Below are positions 34,601 to 41,503 of a stretch of DNA of 64,000 nucleotides, piece by piece. Location of the stretch: assembly GCA_947561715.1 (NCBI GenBank), contig OX387203.1:7750001-7814000 (forward strand), written 5' to 3'. Both the position numbers and the translations under genes were made by a program. This DNA comes from Ascidia mentula. Taxonomy: Eukaryota > Chordata > Ascidiacea > Phlebobranchia > Ascidiidae. Position 1 is the stretch's first letter. Every line of letters starts with the position of its first letter. Below the pieces are notes generated by a model. That model saw nothing but the letters and a program-made list of their open reading frames with translations, was not told the DNA's origin and did not search any database.

Positions 34601-35670
34601 TCGAAGACATAATCACCAATTCTTCAAGCGCATCTGGAGTTTGAAAAGAACTGCGTAACATATATGTATATTTCAGATGACATTTTCTGGGAGTCGGCTT
34701 ACATTGCAAGTAACATGTGCTGGGTTCATTCGAGCAGTTTCAGCATTTCATTCGTTGTTCCTGTCGGAGTTGCAGCAATCTTGGTGCTAGTGTTGTGTTG
34801 TGTTGTTACAGCCAACCGAATGTGTTGCAAAAACGCGGTAATGAGACAATTTTTTAATGAAAACGGACTTGAAAGCATTACTTAACTTTCTGTATCAGGC
34901 TTAGTAGGTATACTCTGTCTAAACGTCTTCGTATTAATGTTTAAGGCGCTTGAAGAGGATGATGAGCGCGCAAGTGAAAAATTCCAGCAGGTTTCGCTAA
35001 AGGACTTCATCATTGCTGCTTGTGTCATGGGCATCGTGATTCTAACATGGCTCTTCGGCTTCCTGATGTTAAATAGCCAAGTTCTCTCTGAGAGACAAGC
35101 TTTCACTTGGCTCTTCTTGATAACCAACGTGATTCAGGTTAGTTTAAACCACACAAAAACTTTGGCCAGCAGTGTCATTTGTGACAATTAATTTTTTCTC
35201 CTACCTTAAGGTAAAAGTTTTGCAACAGCCGACACAAAATGACCGTACAGCAAAAACTACCTTTATTATGCGTTTTCAAGGTTGCATGACATGCCCGATT
35301 CAACTTTGCTATTGTTATTCGCGATATATTTAATTTTCAACTCTGGTAACTATGCTGAATAGTTGCCACTGATATGTAAACACCTGCAGTTAGAACCAGA
35401 ATATTCTAAGTCAATTTATAATTTCTTGTCATCATTGTGGTTGGTCACTTGTTTGCCGTTTAAGTACAGAGTAGCGATGGGCTTTAACAAACGTATGTCA
35501 ACATTGTATCGCAGGGCATGATAATTTTCATCATGTACTGCGTCTTTCCTACAAAGATCCGAAGCATCTGGTGGAATTCTTTCACGGCCTGTCTGTTTTG
35601 CCGCTCTGTAGAACAACACGATGTTGAATTGGATCGCATTTCGCGCGATAGTTCTAATGATCTACACTAA
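22534..35670 (+). CDS. Adhesion GPCR with H-lectin-like, C-type lectin and mucin domains (gene 2)
   Basis: Complete gene of 33 predicted exons giving about 1,880 residues; exon lengths sum to a multiple of three and all phases join. Order: signal peptide (22534-22606), H-lectin-like modules (23064-23324, 23878-24156, 26667-26939) separated by short linker exons, Thr/Ser linkers (27141-27785), C-type lectin domain (27886-28573), mucin exon (29060-30562) and three shorter Thr-rich exons to 31244, pre-GAIN and GAIN (31405-33332), GPS (33395-33532), 7TM and tail (33604-35670). Start chosen as the first ATG preceding a hydrophobic signal sequence; stop TAA 35668-35670. It is a tandem paralogue of the upstream gene: exons of 74, 234, 120, 110 and 161 bp are equal in length and phase. 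Probably a glycan-sensing plasma-membrane receptor; the ligand and G protein are unknown. One intron carries a retroelement insertion. Confidence 0.85.
23064..23324 (+). other. H-lectin-like module 1 of gene 2
   Basis: A 261-bp phase-1 exon. Pattern: DVFVKFPTCF, then PEVLVEI, then LSVTSCHFTARVAR, ending VYVNWTAY. The hydrophobic strand followed by W-T-A is the best H-type lectin end seen in this window. Two Cys are present, one in the F-x-x-C-F strand and one just before the F-T-A-R-V strand, probably disulphide-linked. The following 48-bp exon (23765-23812) encodes a three-Cys linker (ACPQNCVSYLCPTF). Confidence 0.65.
23325..23764. other. Intron of gene 2 with hAT-like terminal fragment
   Basis: A 440-bp intron. 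At 23589-23660 the sequence CAGTGCTTCCCAACCAGTGG, followed by GGTCGCGAAGCA, resembles one end of a hAT DNA transposon (CAGTGxTTCxCAACC class). I find no opposite inverted end nearby, so it would be a solo fragment. Confidence 0.3.
23878..24156 (+). other. H-lectin-like module 2 of gene 2
   Basis: A 279-bp phase-1 exon. Pattern: KIVYSVFRQCY, CNIGVSVF, TTVLGVDNCGFTVGIQRLD, YVGWND, VVMEWNVTY. It shares C-GFTV and R-x-D plus GWN with the gene 1 modules and ends in E-W. The next linker exon (24272-24340) carries two Cys and several Asn sequons. Confidence 0.65.
24622..24657 (-). ncRNA. Hammerhead-like motif at 3' part of Penelope copy (minus)
   Basis: Minus strand: CTGAAGA, stem GCCT/AGGC around a 12-nt loop, then GAAACGTC. 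Penelope-like elements are known to carry minimal hammerhead ribozymes. The ACGT after GAA is self-complementary, which would allow stem III only in a dimer. One extra A lies between the core and stem II, so activity is doubtful. Confidence 0.4.
24893..25528 (-). pseudogene. Penelope-like RT C-terminus/GIY-YIG fragment, minus copy
   Basis: Open reading frame of the minus-strand element copy. It encodes the end of a Penelope-type reverse transcriptase (FYKPTHTNRYLQY-S-HP, then RTLYNRTITH) and a GIY-YIG endonuclease (VVYLIPC, VYIGQTKRNL, R-EHK). The catalytic RT palm (YxDD) is missing because of 5' truncation, so it cannot be autonomous. Reading through the junction at 25528 adds unrelated residues. 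No internal stop was seen, which suggests a recent insertion. Confidence 0.8.
25529..26212 (+). pseudogene. Penelope-like RT C-terminus/GIY-YIG fragment, plus copy
   Basis: Plus-strand copy of the same element, starting 48 bp further 5' (RPNVNVTANPDGKLTTS), which is genuine RT sequence leading into FYKPTHTNRYL. GIY-YIG region at about 25970-26090 (GVVYLIPC, VYIGQT, SRIKEHK). It ends at a stop at 26210-26212. It differs from the minus copy by a few residues only. The RT palm is absent. The orientation is that of the host gene, but it is intronic. Confidence 0.8.
26448..26483 (+). ncRNA. Hammerhead-like motif at 3' part of Penelope copy (plus)
   Basis: Mirror of 24622-24657: CTGAAGA (26448-26454), GCCT/AGGC stem, GAAA (26476-26479), site GTC (26481-26483). 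It lies on the same strand as the host transcript, so an active copy would cut intron RNA. It has the same extra A as its partner. Confidence 0.4.
26667..26939 (+). other. H-lectin-like module 3 of gene 2
   Basis: A 273-bp phase-1 exon just downstream of the retroelement. Pattern: KSFFVSYGTCY, LPVNITVVL, EFEAAVLGSNHCGFTVVVSYVTRND, GWRDGDLVLNWKAF. The C-GFTV strand and the hydrophobic-N-W-K-A end repeat the pattern of modules 1 and 2. Confidence 0.65.
27141..27785 (+). other. Run of short Thr/Ser linker exons in gene 2
   Basis: Five phase-1 exons of 54, 57, 48, 48 and 51 bp (27141-27194, 27334-27390, 27457-27504, 27569-27616, 27735-27785). They encode Thr/Ser/Asn-rich linkers such as TTNLVTTSTSRAVVSATRP. 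They are comparable in size to the gene 1 linker exons, as if lectin exons between them had been lost. Each has plausible splice sites, but short exons found by eye are uncertain. Confidence 0.55.
27886..28573 (+). other. C-type lectin domain of gene 2
   Basis: Exons 27886-27972, 28032-28199 and 28340-28573. Long-form C-type lectin landmarks in order: YGCSFPP, EWVQINDMEYFF, a Cys in NTCMSYGGSLIVV, SWIGLY, YVWVDGT, ETCVLF, LEWAVRQC, and a final FICQ. Cys spacing fits the two conserved disulphides. The Ca2+-site Trp-Asn-Asp is Glu-Trp-Ala, and no EPN or QPD is visible, so Ca2+-dependent sugar binding is not predicted. Oddity: the first exon (87 bp, phase-neutral) is followed by GAAAAT rather than GT. 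Extending it reaches a TAG at once, so it is either a non-canonical donor, a sequence error or a different exon structure. Confidence 0.75.
29060..30562 (+). repeat. Mucin-like exon of gene 2 with 69-bp coding repeat
   Basis: A 1,503-bp exon, 501 codons, Thr/Ser/Gln-rich. From about 29206 to 30200 a 23-residue unit (ETQPMTTELRQQSTTKTETL plus SSQ) repeats about 14 times with small changes; the tail to 30562 is unordered Thr/Ser. Heavy O-glycosylation is expected. It occupies the same place as the gene 1 minisatellite exon but has an unrelated sequence. The donor GTTAAA is weak; reading on gives a stop immediately. Confidence 0.85.
30763..31244 (+). other. Further Thr-rich stalk exons of gene 2
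   Basis: Exons 30763-30960 (66 codons, Thr/Ser/Glu), a possible 12-nt micro-exon 31008-31019 (four codons) and 31137-31244 (36 codons, TTTLPTPTTVAVTTD). All are phase 1. The micro-exon rests only on a good acceptor (TTTCAG) and a GTAAAT donor and may be skipped without a frame change. Confidence 0.55.
31245..31404. other. Intron with tRNA-like B-box fragment
   Basis: At 31341-31360 the sequence GGGTTCAAATCCCGG forms a T-arm-like stem-loop with a perfect Pol III B box, followed by TGTGGTC and A-rich sequence. No A box or 5' half of a tRNA is present. It is probably the remnant of a tRNA-derived SINE. Confidence 0.4.
31405..33332 (+). other. Pre-GAIN region and GAIN domain of gene 2
   Basis: Exons 31405-31515, 31556-31683, 31849-31995, 32189-32262, 32326-32446, 32694-32927 and 33213-33332. 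The Cys-bearing start (ATCAAIELTF, ETCPDG, TVCQETN, LPCNIS) parallels gene 1. The helical half has ENATTEVVEQQIAGIALL and PSTMFDIIKSTEQIGKSLG; the strand half has RLTLMVYAND and IISIRIAGL. Furin-like RRRR followed by A lies at 32829-32840, at the same point of the 234-bp exon as RVKR in gene 1. Confidence 0.75.
33395..33532 (+). other. Degenerate GPS motif of gene 2
   Basis: The exon keeps TRTQCNVW and LRWSP, then NCLYYEVGDYAIIV. Aligned to a canonical GPS end, the second Cys of CxC is Tyr and the His-Leu-Thr tripeptide is Glu-Val-Gly. One disulphide and the whole autoproteolysis triad are gone, so self-cleavage is not predicted. It is more degenerate than the gene 1 GPS. Confidence 0.8.
33604..35670 (+). 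other. Seven-transmembrane domain and tail of gene 2
   Basis: TM1 33604-33713; TM2-TM3 33855-34062; TM4 34227-34347; TM5 34677-34837; TM6 and start of TM7 34946-35137; rest of TM7 and tail 35515-35670. Hallmarks: RKLRLRHTSIFIINQ before TM2, a Cys before TM3 (TGCTAV), LLSAWFWF in TM3, MCWVHSS in the second extracellular loop, ILTWLFGFLM in TM6, and Gln-Gly then IIFIMYCVFP in TM7. The tail is short and ends DSSNDLH. Exon order and phases equal those of gene 1. Confidence 0.85.
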
Positions 35671-35881
35671 TCAAATCATACCATTCTTGCAAACGTTGGA
35701 TCGTTGACCGACGTTAACGAATAACGTATACCATGCAGTTACATTCATTGTATATTACCTTGTCACAGTATCATTTGCATTATTTTAATATACTGTATCT
35801 GTTATTATATAGCAAGCAGTGGGGTGAACAGCAAACTTGTAATATGCATGTGATTTTTATAACCAGGTCGTATTTTGTGTA

Positions 35882-35887
35882 AATAAA
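35882..35887 (+). terminator. Polyadenylation signal of gene 2
   Basis: AATAAA about 212 bases after the stop codon, followed by T/G-containing sequence. This is the first canonical signal downstream. Confidence 0.65.
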
Positions 35888-37422
35888 ACTTATATTTGTA
35901 AGTTTACAAAAATATGCTGATGTATGTCCCCTGTTTAGCCCCAGGTTGGGTGTTTATAAAATATTAGGTGATATCATCAAATATTTTTTTGTGCAAAAAA
36001 TACGCATTTCCGAAAACGAAAGGGCAAAATGTATGGTTACCGCATCGACGTATACACCGCCCGCTAACCTATGAGTCAGCAATATTACATCTATTTGTAG
36101 CAATATTGTTTTTGTGCTCATACCAGACAAACGAAATATTACATGTGACGCAACAGCTACCGTAGATATTTCACATACAGTGACCACCTTATACTTTTGG
36201 ATATTTCCAGTATTGGCATTAATTAACTTTAGACTGGTCCTTTTTGAAAGAGCAGTGATGGTTTGTAGATATAAAATAGCACAATCTGTACATGTTGGAG
36301 TGGCGCTGAATTAATCGACAAATATTCAGACAAATACCATTTTGTATGGCAGAAAGTGTAACATTAAACATTTATTGCCATGCCGAGTTAAAAGGCTAGG
36401 ATAATCTCAATTCGGCGGCGGATTTACGGTATAATTGGCAAAGCATACCTATCGATTAAAGGAGATATATCAATAAAATCTTTTTATTCCAAGAAACTTC
36501 AAAAAACAATTCAAGTTACGACACTTTCCTTTAAATGCCTTTTGAACATAAATACGGAATTTTTGCTAATTTACTTACGTGTGGCGTGCTTTCCGTTAGC
36601 GTTAGCTTATTTCTCAACTCATTTGTATTTTACCTTGCGCAGTTTAAAAAGCCCTTAAAGGTACGTGTTATGTTTACTGCACTCAAAACATTTTGCCCTT
36701 TTAAGTCCGGATTTCTGGCTGAAGATGGACGTTATTTTGACCAGTTAAGTGATTAATGATAATTTGACAAGCAATTTTTAGAAATTATATTTTTTGAAAA
36801 ACGACCAATCGGATACGGTGTAGGATATAGAATTTTGCCTAGATAAAGGGATACTCATTAATATCAACACCACGTTCCTAGTTATGTTTTGTGTGTTGCT
36901 AGTCTGCATGCATTATAAAACTCCACGTGCTTGGGTAAGCCCATTTGTTAAAAACCCGTGGTCAGAACGCGGCGATAGGAGAATAATGTTTTATTTACTG
37001 AAGTTAGAGGCAAACGATCCTGCGTGAATAAACGAATATTGCAATGCAAGTTATTAGTATTCATATTTTAGTGGTGGCATTATATACTGAACTATATGTT
37101 TTATTTAACCGAAACCGATGGCTAACTTTATTTATTACTTAAATGTGCGTACATGTCATCACTATAAATCAAAGAAGGAATCTAACTTTTATGTGGGTTC
37201 GAAATGAGGTAAAGAAGATAGAGAGAACAGTGACATAAACTCTACACCACAACTGGAGACCATAGTAATGCTAAGAAAGTGTTAGTAAGGCTATTTACGG
37301 GAACGGTAAATAAATGAAACTTGAATGTTAATGTAAGGTAAGAATCATGTCGGCGTGGTTGTGAAGATGGTACGAATCCAAACCGGAGTTTAAAAGATTG
37401 GGGGTTCGATTCCTTTAGGAGG
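35888..37422. other. Intergenic DNA between gene 2 and the satellite array
   Basis: About 1.5 kb of AT-rich sequence. I recognise no gene; small ORFs here show no codon pattern or domain. Near 37238-37262 a stretch (CTCTACACCACAACTGGAGA) matches an inverted tRNA-like copy of the downstream repeat, so the repeat family begins to appear before the array proper. Confidence 0.6.
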
Positions 37423-38439
37423 TGTAACATCTCATAATGTTATACATCACAGTTCGAACCCTGGAAAAGAGGAGCTTGTCCCAATTATTTTTAGGCAAAA
37501 ACCTTTGCAAAAAGATAGCCAAACGGGCAAATAATTCATCAAACTACCGTCACCAGCCGTGGTGTAGAGGTTAACGCCCCCTTCTCTACATACTCTGCAC
37601 CACAGTTCGAACCCTGATAAAGAAGTCGTTGACCTAATTTTTTTTAGGCAAAACCTCTGCAGTCGGAAAGCTAAAACCGCAATTAGTTTGTCAAACTATC
37701 GTCACCAGTGGTGGTGTGGAGGTTATGATTCCCATCTCAAAATGCTATGCACCTCAGTTCAAACCCCGGTAAAGGGGTGGTTGTCCCAATTATTTTTAGG
37801 CAAAACCTCCGCAATAAGATTGGTAAAAGGGAATTTAGTTCAACAAACTATCGTCACCAGCAGTGGTGTAAAGGTTAACGCCCCCCTCTGTTGATGCTCT
37901 GCACCGCAGTTCGAACCCCGGTAAAGGGTGGTTGACCCAATAATTTTTAGGCAAAACCTCTGCAACAAGAAAGCTAAACGGGCAATTAGTTCAACAATCT
38001 ATCGTCACCAGCAGTGGTGTAGAGGTTAACGCCCCCCTCTGTTGGTGCTCTGCACCACAGTTCGAACCCCGGTAAAGGGTGGTTGTCCCAATTATTTTTA
38101 GGCAAAACCTCTCCAATAAGAAAGCTAAAAGGGCAATTAGATCTACAAACTATCGTCACCAGCGGTGGTGTAGAGGTTAACGCCCCCCTCTATTGATGCT
38201 CTGCACCACAGTTCGAACCCCGGTAAAGTTAATACTTCTTTCCCGGTAACCGTTAATTCACTTCGGGTTCGGACTTACCCCACTCTAACTAAATTCACGC
38301 TGGTGTCACCTCTCCGTGTGTGTGCCTGTCACGGATGGGTAAAATTAATTCGGTAAATCTCTCTCACCCCTGCTAACTCACTGAAATCAGGCTAAGGACC
38401 GCGGCCAGGTAGCCCTGCGTTTAGTCAGGCTAAGAAGTC

Positions 38440-38559
38440 CCCGCTTCTGAGTTGGCCACCGAGGTCCGAAAACACACCTTATGCTCCATCAGGGAGCGCC
38501 CCACCAGGGGGCAAGTGTCCCATCAGGGGGCATAGGCAGGTGGCCAACTCAGAAGCGGG
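38440..38559. repeat. Perfect 21-bp inverted repeat (hairpin) in the complex block
   Basis: The left arm 38440-38460 (contains CCGCTTCTGAGTTGGCC) and right arm 38539-38559 are exact reverse complements, with a 78-nt spacer. Inside the spacer TATGC and GCATA can extend the fold, and an 18-bp-scale subrepeat (CCATCAGGGAGCG, CCACCAGGGGGCA, CCATCAGGGGGCA) fills the loop. The hairpin recurs about 212 bp into every block (for example 39925-40044). Loop bases vary between copies (one has CAGCGGG) while both arms stay intact in the copies I checked. Confidence 0.8.
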
Positions 38560-38640
38560 CGCACGAGGAGATTAGTCAGCTAATGATTTTCCAAAATTTA
38601 AGAAATATTTGTGTATGTCCCCTTGCTTTTTCTGGATATT

Positions 38641-39110
38641 TTGTTTAGGTCGGGTTAGGGTTTTGCTTACCATTAACGATACTGGATCGGGACATCGTGA
38701 GTTCTGATTGCTACATGGCCTTTTGCTATTATCGTTTCTTACCGGGACTTACTGCATTTACCATTTAACGACTCTGGGTTATGTCGGACTTTACTGGAGG
38801 TTAGACAATGATAATTATTGACCGGGACTTACTTTCGGGGATTATTAAGTAAGTGTTAACATATGTATCGCTCGTGGTTTATTACCGGGTCTTACTGTTG
38901 CGGGTAATGGATATATCAGTAGTTATTTTTAACAATTTTTGGGTTATGCCCGGGGCTTTCTGGTGATTACAATGAGATGTGACAATTATTCACAGCGACT
39001 TACGATATTATTTCAGTATTTATTACCGTGCCTTTTATGAAGAGTGGGTAAAGATGTTTATCGGGACAGACCTCCATGTTAAGGAGGATCGCCAGTAAGT
39101 GTTTATCGGT
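38641..39110. repeat. Degenerate CCGGGACTTACT subrepeats inside the block
   Basis: The middle of the complex block contains a loose tandem series: TTACCGGGACTTACTGCATT, TTGACCGGGACTTACTTTCG, TTACCGGGTCTTACTGTTG, ATGCCCGGGGCTTTCTGGTG, CAGCGACTTACGATATT, TTACCGTGCCTTTTATG, ATCGGGACAGACCTCC. Spacing is roughly 35-90 bp. The block therefore looks like an old satellite captured in a newer one. The same series recurs in every unit. Confidence 0.55.
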
Positions 39111-39167
39111 TAATGGGAATAGTTCGAACCCGACGTGACTTAACGATTATGGGGAAAGTTACCTTTA

Positions 39168-39232
39168 CCGGGGTTCGAACTCGGGTGCAGAGCATTACAT
39201 GAAAGTGACTCTAACCTCTACACCACAACTGG
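39168..39232 (-). repeat. Inverted tRNA-like copy at the end of each complex block
   Basis: Read on the minus strand: TGGTGTAGAGGTTAGAG, later TGCTCTGCACCCGAG and GTTCGAACCCCGG. A and B boxes are at tRNA spacing. Its T-arm (CCGAG/CCCGG around TTCGAAC) pairs in four of five positions, better than the forward monomers. One such copy occurs in every block, at about 940 bp from the block start in the first unit. It may be the progenitor of the array monomers or an independent SINE end. Confidence 0.65.
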
Positions 39233-40826
39233 CGACGGTTTGCGTCGTCTTTAAGTTGCCCATATCCTTAAAATCAATTTAAGGTGAAACCTTTTCAATA
39301 ATGAAGCTTTTAGGAGCAACTACTTCTTTAAACTACCGTCACCAGTCGTGGTGTAGAGGTTAGCGCCCCCATCTATCGATGCTCTGCAACACAGTTCGAA
39401 CCCCAGGTAAGATGGACTTGTGCCGATTATTTTAGGTAAAACCTCTGCAATCAAAATGCTAAAACAGCAATTAGTTCTTTGTACCAACGTCACCAGCCGT
39501 GGTGTAGAGGTTAACGCCGCCTTCTCTACATACTCTGCACCACAGTTCGAACCCCGGTAAAGGGTGGTTGTCCCAATTATTTTTAGGCAAAACCTCTCCA
39601 ACAAGAAAGCTAAAAGGGCAATTAGATCTACAAACTATCGTCACCAGCGGTGGTGTAGAGGTTAACGCCCCCCTCTATTGATGCTCTGCACCACAGTTCG
39701 AACCCCGGTAAAGTTAATACTTCTTTCCCGGTAACCGTTAATTCACTTCGGGTTCGGACTTACCCCACTCTAACTAAATTCACGCTGGTGTCACCTCTCC
39801 GTGTGTGTGCCTGTCACGGATGGGTAAAATTAATTCGGTAAATCTCTCTCACCCCTGCTAACTCACTGAAATCAGGCTAAGGACCGCGGCCAGGTAGCCC
39901 TGCGTTTAGTCAGGCTAAGAAGTCCCCGCTTCTGAGTTGGCCACCGAGGTCCGAAAACACACCTTATGCTCCATCAGGGAGCGCCCCACCAGGGGGCAAG
40001 TGTCCCATCAGGGGGCATAGGCAGGTGGCCAACTCAGAAGCGGGCGCACGAGGAGATTAGTCAGCTAATGATTTTCCAAAATTTAAGAAATATTTGTGTA
40101 TGTCCCCTTGCTTTTTCTGGATATTTTGTTTAGGTCGGGTTAGGGTTTTGCTTACCATTAACGATACTGGATCGGGACATCGTGAGTTCTGATTGCTACA
40201 TGGCCTTTTGCTATTATCGTTTCTTACCGGGACTTACTGCATTTACCATTTAACGACTCTGGGTTATGTCGGACTTTACTGGAGGTTAGACAATGATAAT
40301 TATTGACCGGGACTTACTTTCGGGGATTATTAAGTAAGTGTTAACATATGTATCGCTCGTGGTTTATTACCGGGTCTTACTGTTGCGGGTAATGGATATA
40401 TCAGTAGTTATTTTTAACAATTTTTGGGTTATGCCCGGGGCTTTCTGGTGATTACAATGAGATGTGACAATTATTCACAGCGACTTACGATATTATTTCA
40501 GTATTTATTACCGTGCCTTTTATGAAGAGTGGGTAAAGATGTTTATCGGGACAGACCTCCATGTTAAGGAGGATCGCCAGTAAGTGTTTATCGGTTAATG
40601 GGAATAGTTCGAACCCGACGTGACTTAACGATTATGGGGAAAGTTACCTTTACCGGGGTTCGAACTCGGGTGCAGAGCATTACATGAAAGTGACTCTAAC
40701 CTCTACACCACAACTGGCGACGGTTTGCGTCGTCTTTAAGTTGCCCATATCCTTAAAATCAATTTAAGGTGAAACCTTTTCAATAATGAAGCTTTTAGGA
40801 GCAACTACTTCTTTAAACTACCGTCA

Positions 40827-41503
40827 CCAGTCGTGGTGTAGAGGTTAGCGCCCCCATCTATCGATGCTCTGCAACACAGTTCGAACCCCAGGTAAGATGG
40901 ACTTGTGCCGATTATTTTAGGTAAAACCTCTGCAATCAAAATGCTAAAACAGCAATTAGTTCTTTGTACCAACGTCACCAGCCGTGGTGTAGAGGTTAAC
41001 GCCGCCTTCTCTACATACTCTGCACCACAGTTCGAACCCTGGTAAAGAAGTCCTTGTCCCAATTTTTTTTAGGTAAAACCTCTGCAGTCGGAAAGCTAAA
41101 ACCGCAATTAGTTTGTCAAACTATCGTCACCAGTGGTGGTGTAGAGGTTATGATTCCCATCTCAAAATGCTATGCACCTCAGTTCGAACCCCGGTAAAGG
41201 GGTGGTTGACCCAATAAATTTTTAGGCAAAACCTCTGCAACAAGAAAGCTAAACGGGCAATTAGTTCAACCATCTATCGTCACCGGCAGTGGTGTAGAGG
41301 TTAACGCCCCCCTCTGTTGATGCTCTGCACCACAGTTCGAACCCCGGTAAAGGGGTGGTTGTCCCAATTATTTTTAGGCAAAACCTCTCCAACAAGAAAG
41401 CTAAAAGGGCAATTAGATCTACAAACTATCGTCACCAGCGGTGGTGTAGAGGTTAACGCCCCCCTCTATTGATGCTCTGCACCACAGTTCGAACCCCGGT
41501 AAA
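40827..41503 (+). repeat. Representative run of tRNA-like monomers (Pol III-type boxes)
   Basis: Five monomers spaced about 152 bp, with B boxes near 40878, 41031, 41182, 41336 and 41488. Each has an A-box-like TGGTGTAGAGG, then about 45 bases later a B-box-like GTTCGAACCCC. Start-to-start spacing is as in a tRNA. The next monomer follows after GTTGTCCCAATTATTTTTAGG, whose five Ts could stop Pol III. The T-arm stem is imperfect and no acceptor stem pairs, so these are tRNA-derived, not tRNAs. The rest of the monomer (GGCAAAACCTCTGCAA, then AAGCTAAA) is not tRNA. I count about 80 forward copies from 37423 to 63107. Confidence 0.75.

Noticed and set aside
36535..36756. 73-residue ORF downstream of gene 2
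   Set aside because: Isolated, no recognisable domain, no splice or promoter support in AT-rich intergenic DNA.
38641..38665. Telomeric repeat (GGGTTAGGGTT in each block)
   Set aside because: Only one and a half TTAGGG units per block, in otherwise non-telomeric sequence.
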